From the NCBI RefSeq assembly GCF_017357005.1, contig NZ_CP071589.1, forward strand, positions 1,984,001 through 2,048,000: a DNA stretch of 64,000 nt. The letters run 5' to 3'. How positions within the stretch are numbered: position 1 is the first letter of the stretch; each line of letters starts with the position of its first letter. Positions 21,568 to 35,906 of this stretch are shown one piece after another. This stretch comes from Staphylococcus simiae (GTDB lineage Bacteria; Bacillota; Bacilli; Staphylococcales; Staphylococcaceae). A program made the translations under genes and the position numbers. A model generated the notes under the pieces. It ran no database searches. It was not told where the DNA came from and worked only from the letters and a program-made list of their open reading frames with translations.

Positions 21568-21801
21568 TTATTTTATTAAATATTTCACTTGCGTTGAGTA
21601 TTGTAACAAATCTACAATAAAATTGCTTACTGCAGTACCTAGCAATATTGCAATAAAAATCATACATACTTGCAATTGTAATGTATAGCCTTTTTTGAAA
21701 AATTGGTCTAATCTTACTGAATGTAAAGCCCAATAAGCTATGCATATACATACTACATGTAATACTAAATGGATAACTGCAAATTGACCTAAATAATCCA
21801 T
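21568..21801 (-). CDS. DUF1146/YwzB family membrane protein
   Basis: A 77-residue protein with two hydrophobic helices (about 8-28 and 44-66), MDYLGQFAVIHLVLHVVCI...LQVCMIFIAILLGTAVSNFIVDLL. Length, the W-A-L-x-x-V-R-x-D and G-T-x-V-S-x-F-I-x-D signatures, and position between murA and the atp operon fit the YwzB (DUF1146) family. ATG 21801 follows GAGGTG by 6 bases; the GTG at 21810 is inside that site. Function unknown. Confidence 0.8.
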   Translation of the reverse strand: MDYLGQFAVIHLVLHVVCICIAYWALHSVRLDQFFKKGYTLQLQVCMIFIAILLGTAVSNFIVDLLQYSTQVKYLIK

Positions 21802-22260
21802 TAATGTCACCTCTTATGATTACTGTATTACATTGTACATGAAATATTTGAATAATGATATAACATTTATACCCGTTTTTAGATTTCTTAACTTCAAAAT
21901 CAGCTAAAAAGAAACGACTAAATTATAAACAAAACATGTCATTTTTTATAATTTTAGTGTTAATAAACTTATTGAAGAATTATTCTGTTAGAATTTGTCT
22001 ATATCGAAATATTTATAACAATCAATTTTCCAACAGATTTGGTTTATAATGTCCTCTGACAATACTAACTGCGCTTAAAAATGCTGATTTAGCAATATTT
22101 TTAATCCAGATAACTACTGTTAATCGCATCGTATTAAATTATCCCAGCTTTCATCATTTCCTATGTTACCTTTATACTAAATACCTTGTCTTTCGCTATA
22201 CTGCATACAGCTATAAGAGTTAAAGGTATGTGTGATGATAGAATATACTTTAACAAAAAA
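21802..22260. other. Intergenic region between DUF1146 gene and IS1182 copy 2
   Basis: About 460 bp, AT-rich, without a supported gene. It holds the promoter region of the DUF1146 gene and, at 22180-22232, an imperfect inverted repeat (ATACCTT...AAGGTAT) that could be the old atp operon terminator, now separated from atpC by the insertion element. Evidence for that is weak. Confidence 0.35.
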
Positions 22261-23514
22261 AGGCTGGGCCATAAATCCCAAAAATAATAGCACATAGATG
22301 ATTTTATTGTTAAATCGTCTTTGCGCTTCTTTATGTTCAATACTCCGTATTGTAGTTTCGCGTTCCTAGGGTGCTATCTCAGCCTGTAGTCTTCGACTAG
22401 CACTGCTCCCTCAGGAGTCTTCACTACAACACTTCGTTTTTTATGTAATTTTACATGTAAATACTTCAAAAAAATAAGACACTTTCGTATAATTTAATAA
22501 ATACCAATAAACCAAATTAACGAGGTGTCTTATGTATAAAGATTATAACATGACTCAACTTACACTACCAATGGAAACTTCAGTAAAAATTCCTCAAAAT
22601 GATATTTCAAGATACGTTAATGACATAGTTGAAAGCATACCAGATAGAGAATTCGACGAATTCAAACATTATCGTGGTGCGACTTCATATCATCCAAAAA
22701 TGATGTTAAAAATTATTCTATATATCTACACACAATCTGTATATTCTGGAAGAAAAATAGAAAGATTACTCAATGATAGTCTTCGTATGATGTGGTTGTC
22801 TCAAAATCAAACACCTTCATATAAAACAATTAATCGATTCAGAGTCAATCCTAAAACAGATGCCTTAATTGAATCTTTATTTATCCAATTTCATAGTCAG
22901 TGTCTAAAACAAAACCTTATTGATGATCAAGCTATTTTTATCGATGGAACCAAAGTAGAAGCTGATGCTGGTTATGGTAGTGAACAAAATTACATGGCTA
23001 TTATCGATGATTTTAATAGAACACCATTGATTATATATGGAATGTTTATTAAAGATAAAACTAAAAAATTTAAAGTGACATTTTTAATACTCAGAAATGG
23101 GATTATGATGAAATCAACGATGAATTTATTTGTCCAAATCAAAAACGATTAGGATTTAAACGATATGCTTATCGTAATGATAAATATGGATTCAAAAGAG
23201 ATTTTAAATCTCAAGTAAAACCAAAGCTTTCTGAGCCAGAGACGAAAAAATCTATAGTCAAAGAAAAATTGACGTAGAACCTGTTTTTGGATTCATGAAG
23301 ACTATTTTGGGGTTCACTCGAGTGTCAGTTCGAGGACTCGATAAGGTTAAACGTGAACTTGGATTTGTATTAATGGCAGTTAACATAAGGAAAATAGCAG
23401 CTCAACGAGCTGTATATTTCAAAATTAATAACGAAAAAGACAATTTCTATCAATTTTCAATAGAAATTGTCTTTTTTTACTTTCACCAAGAACTTAATGT
23501 CCCAGGCTCTTTTA
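22261..23514 (+). mobile_element. IS1182-type insertion sequence, copy 2 (internally deleted)
   Basis: About 1.25 kb. Left end AGGCTGGGCCATAAATCCC, right end CTTAATGTCCCAGGCTCTTTT. It has the same leader hairpin (22340-22440) and right-end terminator hairpin (23434-23478) as copy 1. Compared with copy 1 it lacks a 576-bp segment bounded by GCTGATGC and a 110-bp segment bounded by ATTTTAAAT. Its right end stops 5 bases from the atpC stop codon. It is non-autonomous. Confidence 0.85.
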
Positions 23515-23528
23515 ATTTGTTATGTTAA
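22532..23528 (+). pseudogene. IS1182-family transposase, deleted (copy 2)
   Basis: The first 206 codons (to 23152) read DUF772-type sequence, then jump from FIDGTKVEAD directly to AGYGSEQNY, losing 192 codons of the DDE core in frame. A single-base loss near 23073 after KDKTKKF shifts the frame, so the protein ends in the nonsense tail VTFLILRNGIMMKS. A separate frame at 23295-23528 keeps the C-terminal KTILGFTRVSVRGLDKVKREL. At least four lesions; no function expected. Confidence 0.85.
23434..23478. terminator. Bidirectional terminator hairpin in the IS right end (copy 2)
   Basis: Same hairpin as in copy 1 (AAAAAGACAATTTCTAT / ATAGAAATTGTCTTTTTT). It lies 42 bases past the atpC stop and is the first strong terminator the atp transcript meets. 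Confidence 0.7.
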
Positions 23529-23924
23529 TTCAGCCACACGCAAACGGTTATTTGCTCTTTGTAAAGCTCTTTCAGCTCTATTAATATCAGTATTATCGTC
23601 TTCATTTTCCAAATGAGACTCTGCTCTAGCTTTAGCTAATTTTGCACGTTCAACATCAATTTCTGCAGCAGTTTCAGCAGTTTGAACTATGATAGAAACT
23701 TTATGTTGTCTTACTTCTACGAAACCATCGCTAACTGCTACATATTCAGCTCCATTATGGAAGTTTACTTTTACATAGCCAGTTGTTAAAGCAGCTACAG
23801 TTGGAATATGTCCACTCATGATACCCATTTCACCAGCTGTTGTTTGCATAACAGTAAGTTCAACGTCATCGCGATCATAAACAGAACCATTAGGAGTGAC
23901 AATATCTAGGTTTAATGTATTCAT
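23520..23924 (-). CDS. atpC: F1F0-ATP synthase subunit epsilon
   Basis: The rotor-stalk regulator of F1. It has 134 aa: an N-terminal beta sandwich (LDIVTPNGSVYDRDDVELTVMQTTAGEMGIMSGH) and a C-terminal two-helix domain (ERAKLAKARAESHLEN...RALQRANNRLRVAEL) that can brake ATP hydrolysis. Last gene of the atp operon, 18 bases after atpD. Its stop codon is 5 bases from the IS1182 copy 2 boundary; the coding sequence itself is complete. Confidence 0.95.
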   Translation of the reverse strand: MNTLNLDIVTPNGSVYDRDDVELTVMQTTAGEMGIMSGHIPTVAALTTGYVKVNFHNGAEYVAVSDGFVEVRQHKVSIIVQTAETAAEIDVERAKLAKARAESHLENEDDNTDINRAERALQRANNRLRVAELT

Positions 23925-23942
23925 TATCCATTCCTCCTAATT

Positions 23943-25376
<1,434 letters not shown>

Positions 25377-26243
25377 TTACTCAAGTGCTGAAGAACCACC
25401 AACAATTTCAGTGATTTGTTGTGTAATTTCAGCTTGTCTTGCTCTATTATATTGTAATGATAAATCATCAATAAGTTCAGTTGCATTATCAGTAGCATTT
25501 TTCATTGCAGTCATACGAGTAGCATGCTCACTAGCTTTTGCATCTAATATCGTTCCATAAATTAAACTTTCTACATATTGAGGAAGAATTACGCTCAAAA
25601 TAGATTCTTTGTCAGGTTCAAATTCATATGAAGACATTTGTCCTTGCCCTTTACTAGAATCTTCTTGAGATAATGGTAAGACTTGTCTCTTTGTAGGTTT
25701 ATTTTCAAGAACACTTACATAATGACTATAGTATATATTTAATTCGTCGATTTCCTCTTCACTATATAAATCTATTGCATGGTTAGCTATTGCTTGAACA
25801 GATTTAAATGATGGTTGATCAGGTACGTCAACTTGAGAATACTCAACTTCATAACCTCTATTTTTCAGAAAATCAACACCTTGTTGACCTAAGACTACAA
25901 TACTGTATTCACTGCTATCTTGATGCTTAGCTTCAATGTCACTAACCATTTTCTTAAGAACATTGGCACTATAAGCACCAGCTAAACCTTTATCACTAGT
26001 GATGACTAAATAACCACTTCTAGTAATTGTTCTAGGTCTTAGCATTGGATGGTTAGTATTGCTACTTCCACCTGCAATCGCAGTAATCGCATCTTGCATT
26101 TTATCCATATATGGTGTGAATTGTTTTGTATTTTTCTCAGCTCTACGAAGCTTTGAACTAGAAACCATGTTCATGGCTTTGGTAATTTGCTTCATTTTTT
26201 TGGTTGATTTTATTCGACTATCAATTTCTTTAAGAGAAGCCAC
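25377..26243 (-). CDS. atpG: F1F0-ATP synthase subunit gamma
   Basis: The central rotor shaft, 288 aa. N- and C-terminal coiled-coil helices ([27 protein letters not shown] and [38 protein letters not shown]) flank a Rossmann-like globular part with [15 protein letters not shown]. The C-terminal signature [14 protein letters not shown] is the family pattern. Spacing to atpD is 21 bases. Confidence 0.97.
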   Translation of the reverse strand: MASLKEIDSRIKSTKKMKQITKAMNMVSSSKLRRAEKNTKQFTPYMDKMQDAITAIAGGSSNTNHPMLRPRTITRSGYLVITSDKGLAGAYSANVLKKMVSDIEAKHQDSSEYSIVVLGQQGVDFLKNRGYEVEYSQVDVPDQPSFKSVQAIANHAIDLYSEEEIDELNIYYSHYVSVLENKPTKRQVLPLSQEDSSKGQGQMSSYEFEPDKESILSVILPQYVESLIYGTILDAKASEHATRMTAMKNATDNATELIDDLSLQYNRARQAEITQQITEIVGGSSALE

Positions 26244-26273
26244 TATCTCACCACCTTATACTAAACTTGTATA

Positions 26274-27782
<1,509 letters not shown>

Positions 27783-27803
27783 CTATGTCACTCCTCTTTA
27801 ATA

Positions 27804-28343
27804 TTAATTAGCTCTTTTAAATTTTCTTTGTAGTTGGACAAGATCATTTCTTACACTTCCATCTAGAACAGTAGTGCCAACTTTAACTCTAAAACCACCA
27901 ATTAAATCTGGATTTATTTTAGTATCTACGATCACTTTAGATAACTTTGTTTGTTGAGTAATAAGGTTGATAATCTTATCTAATTCTTCTTGATTCAATT
28001 CGTAAGTTGATTCGATTGTTGCATAATCTTGATTATAGTATTTATTATAGAATCCTTGAAATGCATTAAACACATCGCTTACTAATGCAATATGTCTATT
28101 ATCTGCTAATACATATAGCATATTTTTAATGTACGGATTAACATCTACAAATACATTATCAATTAAGCTACGACGATCTTGTACAGTATGCGTCGGATTA
28201 CTATCTACCATTTCTAAGTCTTTAATTTTATCTGATACAGCTTGATTGATTATTTCAAATTGTTCATTAATGACTTCTAAGTTATTTGTATCTAGAGACA
28301 CATCAAATAATGCTTTAGCATATTTATTAGCTACTTTTACCAT
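27804..28343 (-). CDS. atpH: F1F0-ATP synthase subunit delta
   Basis: The peripheral-stalk connector on top of F1, 179 aa. It has the helical N-terminal domain [15 protein letters not shown] and the C-terminal [27 protein letters not shown] signature (G-G-x-x-x-x-x-G...D-x-S-x-x-x-x-L). It begins on the last base of the atpF gene, so translation is coupled. Confidence 0.95.
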   Translation of the reverse strand: MVKVANKYAKALFDVSLDTNNLEVINEQFEIINQAVSDKIKDLEMVDSNPTHTVQDRRSLIDNVFVDVNPYIKNMLYVLADNRHIALVSDVFNAFQGFYNKYYNQDYATIESTYELNQEELDKIINLITQQTKLSKVIVDTKINPDLIGGFRVKVGTTVLDGSVRNDLVQLQRKFKRAN

Positions 28344-28864
28344 TATTTATCGCCTGCCTCTTTTAAATACTTATCAACCAATTCTTTTTGATCTTGCTCA
28401 GAAATTTCTTTTCTAAGCACTTTAGAAGCTATTAATACTGATAATTCAGATACTTGATTATTAATATCAGCAATAGCACGTTCTTTTTGGCTATTGATTT
28501 CACTTTGTGCAGTTTCAATCATACCGTTAGCACGAACATTGGCTTCATGAATGATTTGTTCTTGCTGTTCACGTGCTTGAACTTTAGCATCTTCTAATAT
28601 TTTTTGAACTTCTTCTTGAGTCTCTTTTAATTTTTGTTTGTTTTCTTCTTCAAGTTTTTGTGCATTTAATTTTGCTTGTTCAGCGTCATCGATATCTTTA
28701 TTAATATCTTTTTCACGTTTGTCCATCACTTGTTTCAATGGACCCCATGCGAATTTTTTAAGTAACGCCAGTAAAACGATGAAAGTTAGGACTTGTACGA
28801 TAACAGTTCCCCACTCGACACCGCCAGCTGCACCAAGAACGAATAAGTTAGCTGTTTCAGTCAC
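28343..28864 (-). CDS. atpF: F1F0-ATP synthase subunit b
   Basis: The membrane-anchored peripheral stalk, 173 aa. One N-terminal hydrophobic helix (about 18-37, [18 protein letters not shown]) is followed by a long charged coiled coil (about 50-165) with the [18 protein letters not shown] entry segment. It overlaps atpH by one base. The gap to atpE is about 97 bases and contains a hairpin (28917-28951). Confidence 0.95.
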   Translation of the reverse strand: MTETANLFVLGAAGGVEWGTVIVQVLTFIVLLALLKKFAWGPLKQVMDKREKDINKDIDDAEQAKLNAQKLEEENKQKLKETQEEVQKILEDAKVQAREQQEQIIHEANVRANGMIETAQSEINSQKERAIADINNQVSELSVLIASKVLRKEISEQDQKELVDKYLKEAGDK

Positions 28865-28916
28865 GGGTTCATGACACTCCTTTCATAAAAGTAATCGCTA
28901 GTGTTAAATAAAAACG

Positions 28917-28951
28917 AATGGCGAAGGTCTAAACGTATGAGACTTCGCCTT
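28917..28951 (-). other. Intercistronic hairpin between atpE and atpF
   Basis: On the minus strand AAAGGCGAAGTCT...AGACCTTCGCC, a GC-rich stem of about 10 pairs with a bulge. No run of T follows, so it is not a terminator. It may protect the highly translated atpE message or be a processing site; the effect is inferred. Confidence 0.6.
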
Positions 28952-28961
28952 TATCTGTAAA

Positions 28962-29177
<216 letters not shown>

Positions 29178-29217
29178 TTATTTTCCTCCTGTGATTGTAT
29201 ATAATTTTTAAAATTTG

Positions 29218-30320
<1,103 letters not shown>

Positions 30321-30379
30321 TTTTATGCCTCCGTGTGACTGTAATCAATCATGAAAACCCTTCCACTCATACAATCTAA

Positions 30380-30408
30380 ATGATAATATAGGCGTTATAC
30401 GGTGTCAA
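30380..30408 (-). promoter_or_regulatory. Sigma-A promoter of the atp operon
   Basis: On the minus strand TTGACA (30403-30408), a 17-base spacer, and TATCAT (30380-30385). This is a near-consensus pair about 60 bases before atpI. Confidence 0.8.
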
Positions 30409-30483
30409 TTCTATTCAAATGGTTGTTGAAAATTCGAAATATCCAGACACAATTTAGACATATTTTAATAATTTATATTATTT

Positions 30484-31614
30484 TTATTGAAAATCTACTG
30501 GTTGATCTTCAATAAGTCCTAAATAAAACTTAATATGTTTTATTATTCTGTCAGAAGCTTGACCATCTCCATATGGATTTTGCGCTTGACTCATTTGCTG
30601 ATACAGTTCGTCATTTTCAATCAATTGTTTAGTTGCGTCATAGACATTGTGTTGCTCTGTACCTACGACTTTTAAAGTGCCCGCTTCTACACCTTCAGGT
30701 CGTTCAGTCACTTCCCTAAGTACTAACACAGGTTTATGAAGTGATGGTGCTTCTTCTTGAATACCGCCAGAATCAGTCAAAATTAGAAATGCTTCCTTAG
30801 CAAAATTATGAAAATCAACAACATCTAGTGGTTCAATTAGTTCAATGCGTTCATTATGTCCTAAATATTGATAAGCAAGTTCCCTCACTTTAGGGTTCTT
30901 GTGCATTGGATATACTAACGCTAAGTCGTCAAATTCTTCAATTAATTGTTTAACTGCTTTAAAAATATTCACCATAGGTTGCCCTAAGTTTTCTCTTCTA
31001 TGGGCAGTCATCAAAATGTATTTCTTATGACTATATTTATCAATAATTGCAGATTGATAGTTATCAGCAATAGTATATTTCATTGCATCTATAGCAGTAT
31101 TACCTGTTATAAAGACACTATTTTTATCTTTTTGTTCATCTAACAAATGTTGAGCTGCATCCCTAGTAGGGGCAAAATGCAAATCAGCTAACACACCAAC
31201 CATTTGTCTATTCATTTCTTCAGGATAAGGAGAATACTTATCATAACTTCTTAATCCTGCTTCAACATGGCCAATAGGTACTTGATTATAGAAAGCTGCT
31301 AACCCTCCAGAGAATGTCGTCATTGTATCTCCGTGTACAAGTACCATATCTGGCGCTTCTTGTTGAATGACATTTTCAAGTTGTGTCATAGCTTTAGTTG
31401 TCATTTCAGACAGTGTTTGGCCTTGTTTCATAATATTCAAATCATATTTTGGTTTGATGTCAAAGGTATTAAGCACTGAATCCAACATCTCCCTATGTTG
31501 TGCTGTAACTACAACAATAGGTTCAAGCATATCATCTTGTTCTAGAGCTTTAACTAAAGGTGCCATTTTTATAGCTTCTGGTCTTGTTCCAAATACTGTC
31601 ATAATCTTTTTCAT
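30484..31614 (-). CDS. mnaA: UDP-N-acetylglucosamine 2-epimerase (non-hydrolysing)
   Basis: Interconverts UDP-GlcNAc and UDP-ManNAc, the donor for the ManNAc residue in the wall teichoic acid linkage unit. It has 376 aa, with GTRPEAIKMAPL at the N-terminus, VHGDTMTTFSGGLAAFY, GHVEAGLRSYDKYSPYPEEMNRQM, TAHRRENLG and LTDSGGIQEEAPSLHKPVLVLREVTERPEG. These are the WecB/MnaA signatures, including the GlcNAc-binding and allosteric-site residues. The ATG at 31614 is preferred; a TTG at 31617 is one codon earlier. It lies 23 bases after upp. It was probably separated from the atp promoter by transcription termination that I could not locate. Confidence 0.93.
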   Translation of the reverse strand: MKKIMTVFGTRPEAIKMAPLVKALEQDDMLEPIVVVTAQHREMLDSVLNTFDIKPKYDLNIMKQGQTLSEMTTKAMTQLENVIQQEAPDMVLVHGDTMTTFSGGLAAFYNQVPIGHVEAGLRSYDKYSPYPEEMNRQMVGVLADLHFAPTRDAAQHLLDEQKDKNSVFITGNTAIDAMKYTIADNYQSAIIDKYSHKKYILMTAHRRENLGQPMVNIFKAVKQLIEEFDDLALVYPMHKNPKVRELAYQYLGHNERIELIEPLDVVDFHNFAKEAFLILTDSGGIQEEAPSLHKPVLVLREVTERPEGVEAGTLKVVGTEQHNVYDATKQLIENDELYQQMSQAQNPYGDGQASDRIIKHIKFYLGLIEDQPVDFQ

Positions 31615-31637
31615 CAAACTATCAATCTCCGATTCTT

Positions 31638-32267
31638 CTATTTAGTACCAAATAATCTATCTCCAGCATCTCCTAAACCTGGAGTGATATAAGCTTTTTC
31701 ATTTAACTTATCATCTAATGCAGCAATATAAATATTGACATCAGGGTGAGCTTCTTGCATTTTTTCTACACCTTCAGGAGCTGCGATTAGACACATAAAG
31801 CGAATATTCTTAGCACCACGTTTTTTCAATGAAGTGATAGCTTCAATTGCTGATGCACCAGTTGCCAACATTGGATCTACGACAATGATTTGTCTTTCAC
31901 TAATATCTTGAGGTAACTTAGCGAAATATTCCACAGCTTTAAGTGTTTCTGGATCACGATAAAGACCAATATGTCCTACTCTAGCTGCTGGAACTAAGCT
32001 TAAAATACCATCTGTCATACCTAAACCAGCACGTAAAATCGGTACAATAGCCAATTTTTTCCCAGCTAAGCGTTTTGCAGTCATTTTTGTAACTGGTGTT
32101 TCAATGTCAACGTCTTGAAGTTCTAAATCTCTAGTCACTTCATAAGCCATTAACATACCAACTTCATCTACAAGTTCTCTAAATTCTTTAGTTCCTGTAT
32201 TGACATCTCTAATATAACTCAATTTGTGTTGAATTAATGGATGATCAAAAACGTGTACTTTACTCAT
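31638..32267 (-). CDS. upp: Uracil phosphoribosyltransferase
   Basis: Converts uracil and PRPP to UMP in pyrimidine salvage. It has 209 aa. The PRPP-binding loop [15 protein letters not shown] and the C-terminal uracil site [17 protein letters not shown] are complete, as is PILRAGLGM. It sits between glyA and mnaA, as in other staphylococci. Confidence 0.96.
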   Translation of the reverse strand: MSKVHVFDHPLIQHKLSYIRDVNTGTKEFRELVDEVGMLMAYEVTRDLELQDVDIETPVTKMTAKRLAGKKLAIVPILRAGLGMTDGILSLVPAARVGHIGLYRDPETLKAVEYFAKLPQDISERQIIVVDPMLATGASAIEAITSLKKRGAKNIRFMCLIAAPEGVEKMQEAHPDVNIYIAALDDKLNEKAYITPGLGDAGDRLFGTK

Positions 32268-32292
32268 AATATTACTCCTATCTTGTGTATAT

Positions 32293-33531
32293 TTATTGAT
32301 ATAATGGATATTTAGTTGTTAATTTTGACACGCGATCTTTAGCCTCTTGAAGTTTCGCTTCGTTATCATGATTTTTTAAAGCTAAGCTAATAATTTTAGC
32401 TACTTCTTTAAAGTCTTCTTCTTTAAAACCTCGTGTTGTTGCAGCAGGTGTACCTAAGCGAATCCCACTTGTGACAAAAGGTTTTTCTTGGTCAAAAGGA
32501 ATTGTATTTTTGTTACATGTAACACCAACTGCATCTAATGTTTCTTCTGCTACTTTACCTGTAAGTCCAATAGACCCTTTTACATCTACAGCTACTAAAT
32601 GATTATCTGTCCCTCCAGAAACGATTCTAAATCCTTCAGCGATTAACGTTTCTGATAGTGCACGAGCATTATCAATCACTTGTTGTTGATATACTTTAAA
32701 ATCATTTTCTAAAGCTTCTCCAAATGCTACTGCTTTGGCTGCGATTACATGTTCTAAAGGTCCACCTTGAATACCTGGGAAGATTGTTTTATCTATGTCT
32801 TTTTTATATTGTTCTTTACATAAAATCATACCACCACGCGGACCACGTAATGTTTTATGCGTTGTTGTAGTTACAAAGTCTGCATATTCAACTGGATTAG
32901 GGTGTAATCCTGCTGCTACTAACCCTGCGATATGTGCCATATCAACCATTAATTTCGCATTAACTTCGTCTGCAATTTCTTTGAACTTTTTAAAATCAAT
33001 CGTTCTTGAGTATGCTGATGCTCCAGCAACAATTAATTTAGGTTTATGTTCTAAAGCTAATTTGCGAACCTCATCATAGTTAATTAATTCAGTGTCTTTA
33101 TCAACACCATATTCGACAAAGTTATAAAACTTACCACTAAAGTTGACTGGGGAACCATGTGTCAAATGTCCACCATGACTTAAGTTCATACCAAGTACAG
33201 TATCACCCATCTCTAAGGCTACTAAATACACAGCCATGTTAGCTTGTGACCCTGAATGTGGTTGAACATTGACATGTTCTGCTCCAAATAAAGCTTTAGC
33301 ACGATCAATAGCAATACTTTCTGTTACATCTACAAACTCACAACCTCCGTAATATCGTCGTCCTGGATAGCCTTCAGCATATTTATTTGTTAATACTGAC
33401 CCCTGTGCTTCCATAACTGCTTCCGATACAAAATTTTCTGATGCAATTAATTCAATGTTGGTGTTTTGTCTCTGAAATTCTCTGTCGATAGCTTCTGCGA
33501 TTACTTTATCTTGCTTTGCGATATAAGACAT
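32293..33531 (-). CDS. glyA: Serine hydroxymethyltransferase
   Basis: A PLP enzyme that converts serine and tetrahydrofolate into glycine and methylene-THF. It has 412 aa from the ATG at 33531, 7 bases after GGGGAG; the frame open to 33552 adds seven residues that overlap the ribosome site. Signatures are [31 protein letters not shown] and the PLP-lysine motif [15 protein letters not shown]. It lies 25 bases ahead of upp and 26 after the YwlG-type gene. Confidence 0.96.
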   Translation of the reverse strand: MSYIAKQDKVIAEAIDREFQRQNTNIELIASENFVSEAVMEAQGSVLTNKYAEGYPGRRYYGGCEFVDVTESIAIDRAKALFGAEHVNVQPHSGSQANMAVYLVALEMGDTVLGMNLSHGGHLTHGSPVNFSGKFYNFVEYGVDKDTELINYDEVRKLALEHKPKLIVAGASAYSRTIDFKKFKEIADEVNAKLMVDMAHIAGLVAAGLHPNPVEYADFVTTTTHKTLRGPRGGMILCKEQYKKDIDKTIFPGIQGGPLEHVIAAKAVAFGEALENDFKVYQQQVIDNARALSETLIAEGFRIVSGGTDNHLVAVDVKGSIGLTGKVAEETLDAVGVTCNKNTIPFDQEKPFVTSGIRLGTPAATTRGFKEEDFKEVAKIISLALKNHDNEAKLQEAKDRVSKLTTKYPLYQ

Positions 33532-33557
33532 AAAAATCTCCCCTTCTTTCAAAAAAC

Positions 33558-34082
33558 TTATTGGTATTTAGCACGTTCGCCACCAATTTTTTTAGGTCTT
33601 GATGAAGCAATGGTTACATTTGCTTGACCAATTTGCTTAATAGTCGTCCTTACTGGCACGCAAACATGTCGAATATGCATACCAATAAGTGTCTGACCAA
33701 TATCAATTCCACATGGAACCGTGATATGTTCCACAACTATTGGATCCTTCATATGCTGATAGGCAAAAGTCGCTAAACTTCCACCAGCATGTACATCAGG
33801 TACAACAGAAACTTCTTCCATTGTTAAAGGATTAAAATCAGCCCTTTCTATTGTGACAGCTCTGTTGATATGTTCACATCCTTGAAAAGCAAATGATACA
33901 CCCGTTTCTTCACTCACAACATCCAATGCTTTAAAGATTGTTTCTGCTACTTCCATTGAACCAACAGAACCAATTTCTTCACCAAGAACTTCTGATGTTG
34001 AACAACCAATAATACATAGTTCACCTTTGTTAAAAAATGACATTTGTTTCAATTCATTTAGTAACGATGTCACTTCTTGCAT
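33558..34082 (-). CDS. TIGR01440/YwlG family protein
   Basis: A 174-residue protein of the YwlG (DUF436) family: [50 protein letters not shown] and [17 protein letters not shown]. Conserved Cys and His residues suggest ligand or metal binding, but the function is unknown. The order ywlE-ywlG-glyA-upp is shared with B. subtilis. It starts 26 bases after a terminator, so it heads its own glyA-upp transcript. Confidence 0.85.
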   Translation of the reverse strand: MQEVTSLLNELKQMSFFNKGELCIIGCSTSEVLGEEIGSVGSMEVAETIFKALDVVSEETGVSFAFQGCEHINRAVTIERADFNPLTMEEVSVVPDVHAGGSLATFAYQHMKDPIVVEHITVPCGIDIGQTLIGMHIRHVCVPVRTTIKQIGQANVTIASSRPKKIGGERAKYQ

Positions 34083-34108
34083 TTGGAGCCCACCCTTCTG
34101 TAAAAATA

Positions 34109-34147
34109 AAAAAGGAATATAGCAAAGTGCTACACTCCTTTATTATA
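34109..34147 (-). terminator. Terminator after the arginine phosphatase gene
   Basis: On the minus strand AAAGGAGTGTAGCAC-TTT-GCTATATTCCTTTTTTA, a stem with a short loop and U-run. Confidence 0.75.
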
Positions 34148-34174
34148 ACTTATTTAATCTTTAACATATACTAA

Positions 34175-34609
34175 TTATACAGAATTCATATTCGTTAATT
34201 TTTCTTTCAAATCTTTAATCAAAGATTCTAATTGTAGATATGTTTCTTTATATGTTTGTTCATCGCCTCCAAAAGGATCATGAACTTCATAATCATTATT
34301 TACAAACTCGCTTAGTGTATATACATGTTCATGGTTGCCATATTGGTGCTTAATCGTTTCTTTATGATGAGATGACATTGTTAATATTAAATCTGCATCT
34401 AGGTCGGCTATTGTAAATTGTTGAGAACGTGTTGCTTTTGGTAAATGATGCTCTGCAATAATTTGTGCTACATACATGGATACGCTTTGACCATTCGAAG
34501 CAAATATGCCTCTAGATTCAAATTGATGCTCTGGAATTGTCGTTTGTGCCATACTTTCTGCTAAAGGACTACGGCAAGTATTTCCTGTACAGACAAAAAT
34601 AATTTTCAT
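34175..34609 (-). CDS. Protein-arginine phosphatase (low-MW PTP fold), YwlE/PtpB type
   Basis: A 144-residue low-molecular-weight phosphatase. The P-loop is [10 protein letters not shown], with nucleophile Cys7 and Arg13; the general acid Asp is in VHDPFGG. Thr11 in the loop is the residue that makes B. subtilis YwlE specific for phosphoarginine instead of phosphotyrosine; tyrosine phosphatases usually have Ile there. YwlE reverses McsB arginine marking of proteins for ClpCP. In S. aureus the equivalent is PtpB. The ATG overlaps the sua5-type gene stop by 4 bases. Confidence 0.9.
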   Translation of the reverse strand: MKIIFVCTGNTCRSPLAESMAQTTIPEHQFESRGIFASNGQSVSMYVAQIIAEHHLPKATRSQQFTIADLDADLILTMSSHHKETIKHQYGNHEHVYTLSEFVNNDYEVHDPFGGDEQTYKETYLQLESLIKDLKEKLTNMNSV

Positions 34610-35652
34610 ATTGCTCTTCCTTCTACACTTTGATTACCAGCAGCTTTAGATATTCTATTGACAATAGCTTCTGTTTGATCATTCAATTCAAAACTATAAA
34701 TATAAGCTTCTTTTATATCATCATTCTTATCGATGTCATGCAATATACTATACAATCTATGATTTGCTAAGCGTATATCTTGATCATTTTTACACAGTTC
34801 AATAAACTTGGCTTCTTTAGGTAAAAATTGTTGTTTATCTTTAGGTACTATAAAAGCTACTGCTGAGAAATCTGTCATCGGTGATTGTGCAATAGATGTC
34901 AAATTCGTGATCATCTTTAATGACGTCTCAGGTGAATAATGTTTGTATTTCATTCCAGGTGCTATTGGTTGTGATGTATTATTATAATTTGATTCAACTA
35001 CACTGTTAGGTATCACTTGTTCAATCATCGTTGTAGTAATTGAACCGGGACGAGCAATTTTAAATGGAAACGATGTACAATCTAAAACTGTACTTTCTAA
35101 TCCTTCTTCACTTTGATTAGCTTGAATTATGCCATCTATTCTACCATTCAAATCATGATATACATGTTCAAAAGTCGTTGGCGAAGGTCTACCACTTAGG
35201 TTAGCACTTGGAGCAGCCAAAGGTTCATTAATCGCTTGTAAAATTTGTCTACCAACTGAATGACTCGGCATTCTAACAGCTACAGACTCAAGTCCACCAG
35301 TCACTTTTGAACATAGGTAACCTTCTTTTAACGGTAAAATAAATGATATAGGTCCTGGCCAAAATGCTGTCATCAATTCAATGACTCTAGGATCAATGTT
35401 ATAAGTAAAATCATGTAATTGTTTCATGTCATGTATATGTACAATAAGCGGGTTATCGGATGGTCTACCTTTTGCTTCATATATTTTGCTCACAGCTTGC
35501 TCATCTTTGGCATTAGCTGCTAAGCCATAGACTGTTTCAGTTGGCAAACCTATCAATCCACCTTGTTCAACAACGCTTTTAATCTCCTTAATATCTGGGT
35601 GTTGCGTTACATCATTATGAAATGCTCTCATATCCCATATTTTTGTTTTCAT
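34606..35652 (-). CDS. L-threonylcarbamoyladenylate synthase (Sua5/YwlC)
   Basis: Makes threonylcarbamoyl-AMP for the t6A37 modification of tRNAs reading ANN codons. It has 348 aa: an N-terminal YrdC domain ([46 protein letters not shown]) joined to the C-terminal Sua5 domain ([21 protein letters not shown]). The start is the ATG at 35652, 9 bases after AAGGTG; the frame to 35676 contains that site. It is coupled to the arginine phosphatase gene. The 254 bp to prmC contain no gene. Confidence 0.92.
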   Translation of the reverse strand: MKTKIWDMRAFHNDVTQHPDIKEIKSVVEQGGLIGLPTETVYGLAANAKDEQAVSKIYEAKGRPSDNPLIVHIHDMKQLHDFTYNIDPRVIELMTAFWPGPISFILPLKEGYLCSKVTGGLESVAVRMPSHSVGRQILQAINEPLAAPSANLSGRPSPTTFEHVYHDLNGRIDGIIQANQSEEGLESTVLDCTSFPFKIARPGSITTTMIEQVIPNSVVESNYNNTSQPIAPGMKYKHYSPETSLKMITNLTSIAQSPMTDFSAVAFIVPKDKQQFLPKEAKFIELCKNDQDIRLANHRLYSILHDIDKNDDIKEAYIYSFELNDQTEAIVNRISKAAGNQSVEGRAI

Positions 35653-35906
35653 ACATAACCACACCTTTCTTTTCAATCATAATATAATACAAAGAGGTTA
35701 AGACAATAAAGTTTACGATTCAATACAAACAATATACAACAATGTTGTTAAAATTATTTGTTATACAAGTATACTCACAGAAACATACAGTAATAGTTAC
35801 TAATTTAAAATACTGTAAAGAGCTACTTTTATTGCGAATCTAGCTACCAGCGCACTGTATAGTGTACCAGAGCTTAACTTTTGTCCCAACCTCTTATTAA
35901 TCATCA

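Noticed and set aside
10962..23514. Composite transposon formed by the two IS1182 copies
   Set aside because: The 10-kb interval contains only core genes (yidC, thi, sceD, fabZ, murA) in their normal order, and both transposases are broken.
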